In this document: in pieces, positions 44,462 to 55,229 of the stretch
How the letters are laid out: each line of letters opens with the position of its first letter
How positions within the stretch are numbered: the first letter of the stretch is position 1
Origin: Mesostigma viride
Lineage: Eukaryota > Streptophyta > Mesostigmatophyceae > Mesostigmatales > Mesostigmataceae
Length of the DNA stretch: 64,000 bases
NCBI GenBank assembly: GCA_009746045.1
Contig: RPFO01000692.1
Span: 259,285-323,284, forward strand
Reading direction: 5' to 3'
Position numbers and translations under genes: made by a program
Notes under the pieces: model-generated
Database searches by the model: none
What the model was told of the DNA's origin: nothing
What the model saw: the letters and a program-made list of their open reading frames with translations, nothing else

Positions 44462-46672
44462 CTAATAGCCCTGCTGCACCGCAAAATCAGCCCGCGTACG
44501 GCGGAGCATGATGTCAGCCATGGCCCGAGTCAGCGCCACCGACAAGCGCTGACGCCAATATGACGTCCAGGTCCGCGCCGACCATGGGGCCCGCTGGCCC
44601 TCTAGGTCCAGCCGGTCCTCCCGGAGCCGGCAACACTCCTTGAAGAAGGCGGAGGTCAGGGGCCCCATGGCCCCAAACTCCTCCAGGACAAAGGGCACCA
44701 CACGATGGTGCCCGACGTCGCCGTAGGCCAGGAGCTTGGCCCGCTCCGCCCGGTCCGCCGTGTAACCTGCCGTGAGGGAGGCCCCAGCCACGTGGCTAAG
44801 AGCCAAGGGCCGCGCCACCGAAACGTCAATAAGCAGATGCCGGCCACCCCCCTCAAAGTCCAGCACCACGATGTCAGGCCGGTGGTTGGGGGAATAGAAG
44901 GCAGCGCCATCCGCATCCTCGGACCGGATGTTCGCGTGGGGGAAAACCGACCGAATCATGGCGAGCACCACCGTCAGGAGGACAGTGTGCAAATACAAAT
45001 ACCAATTCTGATTCTGTTGGCCCCCCATGCAGGCAAGGTAGTGAGTCCCCGTGGGATCCAGCGGCTGCCCACAGCTACCACAAGGCCGCCCGGCCGGAAC
45101 AAGAGGCTGCGGGGCAAATAGCTGGTGCCGGAGCGCCACCGAGTAGTGGCTGGGAGCCAAGGCGAATGGGGGGGCCATGGGAAGAGCACGAAGGTACGCC
45201 GAGCCCACACTCCGCAAGGAAAGCGAGAACAGCCACGCACGTCCCTGGGCGTTGAGGTCCGCGAAAAGAGCAATCCAATCAGCCGTGTGCAGAATACCCG
45301 CGTAGGTTTTCTGGTGTTTATCGATGACGCGAGCAGGGAATGCGGCGGGAGATTGAACGGAGGCGACCGAGGGAGTGCCGCGAGGGAGGTGGCGCTGTAC
45401 CGCCTGAGCGGCACGGACGGGAGAACAGGCCTGCTGGATCTCAGCATAGGCCTCCTGGATGGCGGTGACGAAGGGCAAAGGGCTGCTGGGGTCCAGGAGG
45501 TCAGGCGCTGCCGTTGCCAAAAGGGGCAGGAGCCGGCAGCTTTCCGCCCACGACTGAGCGACGGAGCCCAAAAATGCTGCTGGGGCCAGCCGGGCGGCAC
45601 GAGTCAGACCGCAGCCACCCATCCGTGCAGGCAGGGAGGCAATGCGAATAGCATGTGGCGGGAGGTCGGGGCCCGGGACCAGCTGCGCCAAGGCCGACTG
45701 GATGCGTTCGTCGTGGCCCTCGGCGGCCAGCCGGACCTGAGCCGGAAGAGCGCCCCGGAGCCAGTGAACGACGCGAGGGTGAGCGCAAAACCACAGAAGC
45801 AGACCCTTGGTCTGCGAATCATGAAGGCGCGCAATCAAGGGCAGTACCTCAGTGCGTGCCTCGAGGGCGGCCCGCAGAGCATCGATGACAAACGCGGGGT
45901 CGCCAACCGGAACGCCGAGGACATCCAACCCATGGAGGCGCTCGTCCCGGCCCAAGAGCTGGGGCGGAAAGCCGGAGCAATCACCTTGGGGCGAGTACAC
46001 CGCGCACTTGGCCAGGGTCAACTGGAGGTTGATGTCGGCCACCGCGGTCTGCAGTGCCAGCAGAGCCGCGGTGGTGTCCGGCACAGGGCCCAGAAGGTAG
46101 ATATCATCCAAGTAGGCCTGAATAGCGACTGCCGGGTGGGCAGCATGGACCGCTTGGAGGCAACCCTGGAGGGGGGCGGCAAAGTACAGGGGTCCCAGGG
46201 GGTCCCCTTGCTGGGTGCCCGACCGCGACAGCAGGCCGCCGCGAGTGCCGTCCTCCATGATGTGAACCAGTTGGCCGGGCTGGCCGTAGCACACGGCTGT
46301 CCAAGCGTACAAGTCCTCGAAGGACTCCATGACGGCCGCAAACATGCTGGCGCGGGACAGACTGTTGAACGCGTTGTGGCAGTCGACCTTGACGACAGCG
46401 TGGGTGGGGTGGGCCTCGAGGTAGGCCTGCACCGAATGGATGAGGATATCCGCCCCGCCTGGAGTCGTCACCCCCAGCTGGGCCGCCACCGAGGTCTCAC
46501 CCGCTGCGAGGGGCGGGCAGAAAAAGGCACGGAGCTCGGGCGCCTTTTGGCGGCAGATCACTTTGCCCACGAGCTTGCGGAGCACCTCACCGCAGGCGAT
46601 CGGGCGCACCTTGCCCTCGGGGGGGGCAAGACACCCTTGAGCAGAGCGAGGAGGCGAGCGCCCGCTAACCAC
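44462..46672 (-). CDS. R2-group LINE reverse transcriptase and endonuclease part
   Basis: 736 codons. RT motifs: KVRPIACGEVLRKLVGK, VVKVDCHNAFNSLSR (motif A), GTQQGDPLGPLYF (motif B) and AYLDDIYLLG (motif C). The C-terminal CGSCGQPLDPTGTHYLAC zinc knuckle is followed by RPDIVVLD and LLIDVSVARP, the PD-(D/E)XK-type restriction-like endonuclease of R2-group LINEs. The large plus-strand frame at 45125-46774 is a shadow of this gene. It joins the upstream part through a frame change at a run of G/C near 46618-46626. Confidence 0.85.
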   Translation of the reverse strand: MVSGRSPPRSAQGCLAPPEGKVRPIACGEVLRKLVGKVICRQKAPELRAFFCPPLAAGETSVAAQLGVTTPGGADILIHSVQAYLEAHPTHAVVKVDCHNAFNSLSRASMFAAVMESFEDLYAWTAVCYGQPGQLVHIMEDGTRGGLLSRSGTQQGDPLGPLYFAAPLQGCLQAVHAAHPAVAIQAYLDDIYLLGPVPDTTAALLALQTAVADINLQLTLAKCAVYSPQGDCSGFPPQLLGRDERLHGLDVLGVPVGDPAFVIDALRAALEARTEVLPLIARLHDSQTKGLLLWFCAHPRVVHWLRGALPAQVRLAAEGHDERIQSALAQLVPGPDLPPHAIRIASLPARMGGCGLTRAARLAPAAFLGSVAQSWAESCRLLPLLATAAPDLLDPSSPLPFVTAIQEAYAEIQQACSPVRAAQAVQRHLPRGTPSVASVQSPAAFPARVIDKHQKTYAGILHTADWIALFADLNAQGRAWLFSLSLRSVGSAYLRALPMAPPFALAPSHYSVALRHQLFAPQPLVPAGRPCGSCGQPLDPTGTHYLACMGGQQNQNWYLYLHTVLLTVVLAMIRSVFPHANIRSEDADGAAFYSPNHRPDIVVLDFEGGGRHLLIDVSVARPLALSHVAGASLTAGYTADRAERAKLLAYGDVGHHRVVPFVLEEFGAMGPLTSAFFKECCRLREDRLDLEGQRAPWSARTWTSYWRQRLSVALTRAMADIMLRRTRADFAVQQGY

Positions 46673-47906
46673 TCGCGCGCAGCGGGAGGAACGCGACCAG
46701 CCGCCAGGTCAATGAGGGTGTCAAAGAGAATGTCCTCGCCCCCATGCCCCACCAGGACCTCCAAGTGCTCGTAGCGCCAGCCCGACGGCCCGGTAGAGGA
46801 AGCCCGCGGGACCGCACGCATCACCTCCAGGAAGCAGTCGCGGTCCAGCCGGAGGGGGGCCGGCAGGGGGTCCGGCACGGGCAGCTGGAATCCGGGCTCC
46901 GCAGGGTGAAGAGCCTCCAAGGCCGCCAGGGTAGCCGCATTGGCGGGGGCCAGCTTGGCCATTTCCAAGCGGGTCATGGCCCGGCTGAGCTGCCCCTCGC
47001 GGACGAGGCGGATGACGTCGGCGGCCACCCGCTCGAAGTTGACCTCCCCCGACAGCCGGGCCGTGCGCGGGGGCGGCACGCCAAACAGCCCCTCCCAGTC
47101 CCCCTGCAGAAAGCGTCGGCAACGGGCAATAACCGCACCCTGGAGGCCGCGCACACCACGCCCGAGAGGGGTGAGGAGCAGGCGGGGGGTCACCATGTGC
47201 AGTTTAAAGCCCAGCGGGTCGTCCGGAGCGGCGTGCATGCGCCGGAGAGAAACGATTGCACATTGCGCGAAAAGGCTACGCGCGCGGTGGGGGAGGTCGG
47301 TCAGGGTAGACGTCGGGTTGATGGCGCATGCATCCCAGGGAACCGTGTCAAGCCAACGCCAACTGGCCGAGTAGTCGGGCGGCGGGGGCTGGGAGCCGGT
47401 GGGAGCCGAGGCGGGAGGGGGGGAGGGGGCCGGGACTGCTGGCCGGTTGAGGGGCCGTTGAGCAACACAGGCGCGCGCGTGCTGAGCGCGCGCCCGTGAA
47501 TGGAGTACACCCGCTGGCAGTGAGCTTCCGGGCACCGGTAACAGCTCATGGCCTGCAGATCCGCCGCGCCGAGATCGGGGTGCACGGCGCGAAGGTGCTG
47601 GCAGAGGAGGTTACGGTTGTGGAACACACCAGCACACGGGGACCCCGTGGGAAGCAGCACGGCACACCGGTGGAGGCCGTCGGCGGGCGCTGAGTGGCGG
47701 GGAGCGGCGCCAGCAAAGGCAGGACGTGGGGCCTGCGGCGTCTCCCCAGCCGGGCCGGCAGGCGCGCGCACCACGACCCGACCAGCGCCCGGCATGCCCG
47801 CCGGGGCCACGGAGGAGGCAGTGCCCACCGGGGAGACCCCCAGCGGAGGGGGATCGAGAACGCCGGCGCCCCTCCCAGGGGGACTCGCCAGCGCGCCCGC
47901 GACCAC
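46618..47906 (-). CDS. R2-group LINE N-terminal zinc-finger and RT-adjacent part
   Basis: Read from 47906 on the minus strand: Ala/Pro/Gly-rich start, CAGVFHNRNLLCQHLRAVH (His-x4-His finger), CYRCPEAHCQRVYSIH, a Pro-rich spacer, then a helical region (AALEALHPAEPGFQLPVPDP) and RASSTGPSGWRYEHLEVL before the RT. The reading frame changes once in the Pro-rich spacer (about 47400, in C/G runs) and again near 46620. Both changes lie at homopolymers and could be real or sequencing slips. Confidence 0.7.
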
Positions 47907-47997
47907 CCCAGTATTATATATAATAATAGACAGTAGATGTTGTCTTGACCTTTGTTTTTTGCTTCCTTCTCTTCTTGTGGTTGTGGTACGGTAACCA

Positions 47998-49762
47998 TGG
48001 CGCCTAAAACAAGGGGTAAAGGGAAACCTAAAGGGTCAGAGGTTAGGGAGACGGGTATAGATAGTCCGGCCGTACAGGCACATGAGGAGATATCACAGCG
48101 GAGCCCAGCCTCCCAGCAGGGCAGCTCTGCAGGTCACCCAGGTGTGCTGGCTAGTCCCGCCCGTGAGTCGTACAGACCACAGGCCGGAATGTTCATAGAT
48201 AGCGAGCAGCAGCAGCATATGCAGGGAGAATTTTTCAGTAGGTCGGAACGGGTGGAGACCGGCCCGAGGCGGGAGTCTCCCAGGTCAGATCCAATGAGTG
48301 CATCCATCCCACCGGCACAGCCCCCGCAGCAATTGCAGCCGCAGCATGAGCAACCGCCACAGTTGCAACCGCCGCCGCGGCCACAGTGGCAACCGCAGCC
48401 GAATGGTCAGCTTATAGCCAGAACGCGGCCTTTTACCATGCGCAACGGGCCCAACGATTAGAGCACCCATGGTCAGTAAACGGACGCGGACGCGGTCGCG
48501 GTAGCCCATCCCGGCCGGAACCCGCGCGTCGTGTATCGTTCAGCAGCGAGCCACAATCCATGGGCACCTCACCGTGGTCGACGGAAGAGAGGGAGGTCGA
48601 ACTTCCCCCCCGCTACGATGAGGATGCCGAGGAGCGCCCTGAGACGCGCCTGGGTCAGTCCTTCCCAGCGACGGGCCCCGCGCGTCCTAGCATGCCGCAT
48701 GGCCCCAACCTGAATCTGAGCCGGTTAGACCTCAACGATCCCGGTTACGAACACCCGACATCCGTTTGGTTGCGGCGAGGCGCTGAGACCTCGCACAGCC
48801 AGCCGCGGGCTGCTGGGCCCCCATCGCTGCCGGCGTCCTTTAACCGTCCGCCCTTTTGCGCTAAAGGAGGCCCGCGGGCGGCCACGGTCAAGGCTCCGCC
48901 CATGCCCGATTTCAAAACCGTGCCCAAGTTGCGCGCGGACATGACCCCGCGCGAGATCGATGAGTGGGAACGCATGGTGTTGGCGGTCTATTGGGCATGG
49001 TGCGAGCATCACGATTGGGAGTTGGCCACTGATGTGCTAATTCCCTATCTAGTAGCGATGTGCATGGATCCGTCCGTTGTCGGCATCCTCCACTGTGAGA
49101 GCGTCGCGTCACGCACCTACCCGCGCACGGTCGAGGAGCTGATGGCCCGCATCCGGCGCAAGTTGGTGCCACCGGACTACAAGCTCCATGAGCGCCTGGC
49201 CTTTGGCAAGTTCCGTCAGGGCAGCACGCCTTTTCGCGAATTCCTCACCGAGTTTGAGGCGTACACTGCCCGGCTTGACGACATGACCTGGACCGAGTAC
49301 AAGGCACGGTTCATCGAGGCGCTGCACCCGGACCTCTTGGATGAGGTGCTCAAGCACTATGCCGAGGTCCCATGGGAGGAGTGGGATGTGATAAAAATTC
49401 AGCAGTACCTGCTTCAAGTCTCGGATGTGATCGCCCGCCGCCGTGCAGCAACTACACGGCGCTTCCCGCTCGCGGCACCCAGGCGCGTCCACTTCACCAC
49501 CGCGGACCATGAGGTCGCACAGGAGGACGCGTATGACTACGAGCTGCCAGCGGAGAGCGATTATGACCCTGATTTCCAGGTCAATGCGATCGATCCGGCC
49601 ACTTCCCGCTGCTTTGCGTGCGGCGAGGTGGGCCACCTCAAGCGCGAGTGCCCTCGCCTGCGCGCCCGCAAGGATGAGGAGACGCATGTACCCCAGTTCT
49701 CTGGCCCCGCCTTCGGCAAACGTCCGGACCCTGCGCAGCGAGGCGATCGGCCCCGCCGGTAA
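47998..49762 (+). other. Chromovirus gag region
   Basis: Starts MAPKTRGKGKPKGSEVRETG. A Pro/Gln-rich stretch is followed by a gag-type capsid (REIDEWERMVLAVYWAWCEH, LAFGKFRQGSTPFREFLTEF, LDDMTWTEYKARFIEAL) and a CX2CX4HX4C zinc knuckle (CFACGEVGHLKREC) at about 49610-49651. Confidence 0.85.
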
Positions 49763-50053
49763 TGCGGGAGCACGTGCAGCCAAGCTGCAGGATGCCCGCC
49801 GCCAGCCCGCGCAGTATCAAACGCCTCGGGCCTCAGGTCCATCCTTCCAACGGGTGACCCGCGAGGTGAACAAGGTGCTAGCGCAGCAACGAGGCGCGGC
49901 CGATCACGACTCGGACAGTGGGCGGCTGGATGCCCAGGCCATCGCAGGCTATGCGTATGGCGACGACGATGAGGAGGAACCGGTGGAGGAGGGGGAAGAG
50001 CGGACCGGGCGGTCGAACGAGGCGGCCTCCCGGCCATCCGTTCCTCGCGCGTA

Positions 50054-51220
50054 GTGTCCCTCCCCTTGGGGGTAGAAGTAGCGGTAGCTCAGGTAGATAG
50101 GGTAGATAGCGTAGTAGGAGTAAATAGTGTAGATAGCAGTAGCTCCGCCGTACAGGCACCGTTAGTTGCGGATACCGGCGCGAGTATGGAGCCAGTTGGT
50201 GAGGCTCCAGCCACGGCTACAATTCCGGCTTCGGGCAGCAACGCGGACGCCCCGCCGACGCATGCAGCCCCGAGGAGTGCGGCCCGCAGCTTGCTCCTCT
50301 TTCGAGGGGGTCTGGCAGTGCCATCAACAGCACTGGACCCCTTCCTCAAGGGCAAGACTGTCATGGACGTGCAGTTCATGGTCGACACGGGCGCTTCCAC
50401 GTCATTCATCAATGAGGCACTGGCGCGTCGCGCTGGCTACACTATACGGCCACACGCGACAGTGGTAAATGTGACTTACTCAGATGGTCGCAAGAACCCC
50501 TCGCCAGGCCTAGTCGACATCAAGGCGGTGATTCAGGGCATCCCTGTGGAGCTTACCGCCACTGTCGCGCCGCTGGGCGCAGCCGATATCATTATTGGCA
50601 TTGACTGGATGGACGCTCAGGATGTTGACATCAGCATTAAGCGTCGCGTAGTGTGGTTCCCCGACGGCTCCTTTTGGAGTCCGGTTGGCGAATATCAGGC
50701 GCAGGGTCCCACTGTGCACAACGTCACGCACGAGCGGGAATTTACCCAACCCCGCCAAGCCTCACAGATCCTCATGAGCATCAAGTCGTTGGAGGGCAAG
50801 CTGCGTCAGGGCAAGGAATACTACATGTATCGCCTCGACCTCGCTGCCGTGGAGCTCATGCTCAATGAGATCGGTGTGGGCTTCACCCCCGAGGAGACTG
50901 AGCGCTACAATGCGGTGTTGGCAGCACGCGCGAAGCTCTTTGATGAGAGTAAGCAAGAGTTTCCCCCGCCGCGCTCGGTGCTCCACCGCATCCAATTGCA
51001 GGAGGGCTATGGCCCTACGACGTCCCCTATGTACCGCATGGGTCCGGTGGAGCTGGTGGAGCTCAAGAAGATCTTGATGGCGCTTCTGGAGCGGGGTCTC
51101 ATCGAGCCCAGCAACAGCCCCTTCTCAGCAGGCGTGCTGTTGGTCCCCAAGCCTGGGGGCAAGTGGCGGCTCGTCACGGACTATCGTAAGCTGAACGCTA
51201 TTACGGTAAAGTCCAAGTAC
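50054..51220 (+). other. Chromovirus protease and start of reverse transcriptase
   Basis: Retropepsin: FMVDTGASTSFINEALARR and DIIIGIDWMDAQDVDIS. RT start: SPMYRMGPVELVELKKILM, PSNSPFSAGVLLVPKPGGKW and RLVTDYRKLNAITVKS. The palindromic insertion begins directly after. Confidence 0.85.
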
Positions 51221-52076
51221 CAGTTAGGTTAATATTGTGCGGAAACCTTTTTGCCACTTGGGCTTCTCAGGTTCCGCACAATATTACCCTAACTAAAACC
51301 TAGCCTCTTGGGGCGAGGACGAATCACTAGGCTCGGAACACCCGTAGATATGAATATGATCGAATATGAGCGCCGGTTCGCGCGAATATCGATATGAATA
51401 TGGTTGAATATGAGCATCTCCTTGGTGCGCATATGATTAGAGCCGGGTGCCAAATCGGAACGAATTATTCCCCCAAATAATCCGCTTCCGAGTGGATTCG
51501 AACCTGCGCCCCGCAAGGATCCAGGTCTTAGTTAGGTTAATATTGTGCGGAAACCTTTTTGCCACTTGGGCTTCTCAGGTTCCGCACAATATTACCGGCG
51601 ATAACCACTCGCCGGACACTCAAGTTCACGACGGCCGAATGAACTTGGGTGCTCGGAAGTGGTTATTCCGGGCAAAATAGTGTTACGGACCGATTTGCCT
51701 CAGGCGGCAAAAGGTTCCGGCACTATTTAACGTAACTAAAACCCGTGCAACTTGGAGGTCAGGGGTTCGAATCCTCACTGAGGCAGCTCCGGCGCATTTA
51801 GTGGTGCGTGCTCAGCAGCCTAGGCGGATGTCTCGGGCTCTTCGTCCCCCCTCCACGAGGCCAGGTTTTAGTTACGTTAAATAGTGCCGGAACCTTTTGC
51901 CGTCTGAGGCAAATCGGTCCGTAACACTATTTTGCCCGGAATAACCACTTCCGAGCACCCAAGTTCATTCGGCCGAATGAACTTGGGTGCTCGGAAGTGG
52001 TTATTCCGGGCAAAATAGTGTTACGGACCGATTTGCCTCAGACGGCAAAAGGTTCCGGCACTATTTAACGTAACTG
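51221..52076. mobile_element. Palindromic (foldback) insertion with tRNA-like B boxes
   Basis: 856 bp with ends CAGTTAGGTTAATATTGTGC and, inverted, CAGTTACGTTAAATAGTGCC, flanked by TAC (51218-51220 and 52077-52079). Inside: a 75-bp hairpin (51223-51296), a spacer, an imperfect palindrome of about 200 bp (51535-51735), a second spacer, and a nearly perfect palindrome of about 205 bp (51872-52076). Each spacer holds GGTTCGAATCC, the exact pol III B-box / T-arm consensus. No protein is encoded, so it is probably a non-autonomous TIR transposon. Confidence 0.75.
51872..52076. repeat. Near-perfect ~205-bp palindrome
   Basis: The left arm GTTACGTTAAATAGTGCCGG ... CCCAAGTTCATTC is mirrored by GAATGAACTTGGG ... 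CCGGCACTATTTAACGTAAC with no mismatch that I can see over about 100 bp per arm. The centre is near 51974. Confidence 0.85.
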
Positions 52077-52079
52077 TAC

Positions 52080-53640
52080 CCTCTCCCCCGCATCGACGAT
52101 ATCTTCAACCGCGTGCAGGGCGCCACATGTTTCACCGTCCTTGATTGGGCAGACGGGTTCTGGCAGTTAAGGATTGCGCCGGAGGACTGTCATAAAACGG
52201 CGTTCAACACGCCGTTCGGCCACTATCAGTTCCGTGTGGCCGCCATGGGGTTGTGCAACTCCCCTGCGAGCTTTCAGATGCTCATGAATGACATACTCCG
52301 CCCAGTCATGGGAACCGCGCATCTCCCGCAGGTTTCCCGTGACCTCGAGGACCCCAACCGGGGCGCGAAGCCCCCGTGGTCCTACAAGCGCACTTGTGCG
52401 CTCGCATACCTGGATGACATCTTGGTGTACTCCAAGACCTTTGAGGATCACCTCGAGGACGTCGCCACGGTATTGCGCATCATGGAGGAGGAGAATCTTT
52501 CGGTCCGCAAGGCCAAGGTCCGCGCTGGTCGCAGCGTACCGTTCCTCGGTCATACCCTGTCCGCTGCCGGCGTCGCGACGGACCCCTCCAAGATCGCCTC
52601 CATCCAGCAGTGGCCGACCCCGACCAACGTCAAGGGCGTGCGCAGCTTTTTGGGTGTCGCGTCGTATTACCGACGTTTCATCCCCCGTTTCGCGACGATC
52701 GCTGCCCCCATTAACGCCCTCCTCAAGAAGGGTGTTCCTTTCGTTTGGTCGGAACCGTGCCAACAGGCCTTTGAGGCCCTCAAGCGCAGCCTGACCACGG
52801 CCCCCGTGCTCGTTATCTCGGACCCGTCCAAGCCCTTTGTGGTCGCAACGGACGCGAGCAAGGTTGCAATCGGCGGTGTCCTATTGCAGGACCAGGGTCA
52901 GGGGTTGCAGCCGGTCGAGTACATCTCCCGGACTATGATCCCTGCCGAGCGCAACTATCCGGTACACCAGCAGGAGCTTCTTGCCGTGGTCTACTGCTGC
53001 CATACCTGGCGCCATCATCTTCTCGGGGCCCAGTTTGACGTTGCCATCAGCGAGCAGGGGGATCTTGATCCCCACCGGCTGATCATCCACACGGATCATC
53101 GGCCCCTCACGCATCTGCTCGCCCAACCCAACCTGGTGCCCCGTCAAGCACGCTGGCTGGAGTACTTGTCCCAGTTCGCCCCCTTTAAGATTCAGTACGT
53201 CAAGGGTGCAGAGAACGTGGTCCCAGACGCCCTTTCCCGGCGGGAGGACTACTGGTTCTATGAAGATCTGGGAGTACTACATACCACTTGCGTCCCAGCT
53301 CAGGCGCCCGGCACGTCCTATGGTGACCTTCCGCGGTCACCGCAGGCTCGTTATTTGTTTCACACGGGTCGTACCACCATGGACGACCTATCCCCCGACT
53401 GGGGTTCGCACGAGGACGTGCGCGCCCCCGGGGAAGGGGAGGGGTCCCATTCGCGCTTGCCACTCAGCCACGTGGTCCCGGCTCAGGGAATTTTTCACTT
53501 GCAGCCCATTGGGTCCCCCACCATTTTCTCGGAGTACGTATACCAAACCCTCGAGACTGAAGAGGAGGCGGATGCGTACACCGTCACCTCCGTTCTGGAG
53601 ACGCTGATCAGCCGATTCACCGTCACGGAAGCAGCAGCCC
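52080..53640 (+). other. Chromovirus reverse transcriptase (rest) and RNase H
   Basis: FTVLDWADGFWQLRIAPED, GHYQFRVAAMGLCNSPASFQ, ALAYLDDILVYSKTFEDHLE (catalytic YLDD) and FLGHTLSAAGVATDPSKI. RNase H: FVVATDASKVAIGGVLLQ, YPVHQQELLAVVYCCHTWRH, LIIHTDHRPLTHLL and ENVVPDALSRR. Confidence 0.92.
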
Positions 53641-55106
53641 TGGAGGCGATCAGGTCGCACCCTCAGCAGATGGGCAAGCTCCCGTGCAAGTTCCAGGACG
53701 GACGACTCTATGTCATGGTGAGACCTGACTGCTGGCGCCTGTACGTCCCGGAGATATGTAGAGCGGCTCTGCTCCATGAGCTCCACGACTCCCTCACCGG
53801 TGGCCACCAAGGAATCCATCGCCTGCTGCCGCGGGCCAGAAAGAACTTCTACTGGCCAGGTATGCGGGAGTACATCGAGACGTACGTGCGCGAGTGTCCA
53901 TCATGCCAGATCATGAAGTCCCGCAACACGGGGTCACAAGCGATCCCCAAGACGCTGCCTGACCCCATGGCGCCTTGGGACTCATTGATGATGGATTTTA
54001 TTGGCCCCTTCCGGAAGACCAAGCACGGCAACAGCATGATCTTGGTTTTCTTGGACCGCCTGACGCGCATGTGTCACTTGGCCCCATGCCCGGCCGAGCT
54101 CACGGCTGAGGCTTGCGCTAAGTTGTATCTCCACCACGTGTTTCGGTACCACGGACTCAGCCGGCAATTCATATCGGACCGTGACAAGTTGTTCACGGCT
54201 CGCTTCTGGCAGGAGTTCTTTGAACGACTGGGCACCAAGGTGTCATTGGGGACAGCGTACCACAGCTCGTCCTCTCACCTGGTGGAGCGACTGAACCGCA
54301 CAGTGCAAGAGACCATGCGACACTACACTGACGCGGTGGGAGGCAATTGGGAGGAGTTTCTGGGCTTGGTGGAATTCTCCTTGAACAACGCCCCCCAGGC
54401 GGCCCATGGCTTCACGCCGTTCTTCCTCAACACTGGCAGGCACCCGCTTACGCCGACCGACCTTCTCACGAGCCCCGCTTTGGCAGAGAAAACGGTCCGG
54501 CGGGACACCCTGGAAGGGGTGGAGAAGCTGTTGGTTCAGATGCGTCAGGCCCATGACAGCGCGGTCAGGGGCTACCGAGCCGCAGCCGAGCGCTATATGG
54601 CGAGGACCGCTAGTCGCCTGGACGCGCGCACCCCGTCGATTGAGGCAGGCGACTGGGTTCTGGTGGAAGGCCCCCGACTAGGACGTTTCTCCGAGAAGGT
54701 AGGAGGTGAGCTCAAGACCAAGCTCCGTCCTATGTTCCTGGGGCCTCACAAGGTCTTGGAGAAGCTGGGCGATGTGATGTTCAAGGTCGACATCCCAAGC
54801 TCCTGGAACACTTCCCCCAACTTCCACCGCGATCAACTCAAGTTGTATCACCAGAACTCCATCCAAGGTCGCCTCAATCCGCCGGCCCCCGTCGAATACA
54901 ACCCCGAGACCGGTGAACAGGAAGACGAGGTGGCCGAGATTGTGGACCACCGGGACATCCAGCGCGGGAGAAGCAGACAGCGACAGTACCGAGTACGATG
55001 GCGTTTTACCCAGCACGACTATGAGGACTCATGGCGTACGGAGAACGAGCTAGGCGGATGTGAGCGCCTGCTACGGGAATACAAGAAGAGGTGTGCCCTA
55101 CACTAG
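53640..55106 (+). other. Chromovirus integrase with chromodomain
   Basis: HHCC domain (LHDSLTGGHQGIHRLLP ... YVRECPSCQ), catalytic core (LMMDFIGPFRKTKHGNSMI, FISDRDKLFTARFWQEFF, HLVERLNRTVQETMRHY), a C-terminal GDWVLVEG stretch, and at about 54930-55070 a chromodomain (VAEIVDHRDIQRGR ... QYRVRWRFTQHDYEDSWRTE). This places the element among chromoviruses. Confidence 0.9.
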
Positions 55107-55229
55107 GGCAGTAGATAGTAAGAAAGGTGTTCATCATGCAGGGCCGTACAGGTCCAGGTAAGGTACGTAGGCAGCCGCCACGGGCTGCAGGACACGTATG
55201 TAGGGGACCAGCTGGGTCCTGCACGAGGT

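Larger units (their letters stand above)
44328..47909 (-). mobile_element. R2-group LINE (restriction-like endonuclease type), antisense in chromovirus
   Basis: The 13-bp target duplication AGTATTATATATA lies at 44315-44327 and 47910-47922. The minus strand encodes, in order, Cys/His zinc-finger motifs, a GPSGWRYEHL block, RT motifs and a Cys-Cys-His-Cys/endonuclease C-terminus. A non-coding 3' end of about 130 bp lies at 44328-44461. Insertion into a TA-rich repeat recalls the R4/Dong type. About 3.6 kb, near full length. Confidence 0.85.

Noticed and set aside
45125-46774. 549-codon plus-strand open frame
   Set aside because: Antisense shadow of the R2-group LINE reverse transcriptase, whose catalytic motifs are on the minus strand.
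51494-51774. Complete tRNA genes
   Set aside because: Only T-arm and acceptor-like 3' parts are visible; a convincing D-arm and anticodon stem are not.
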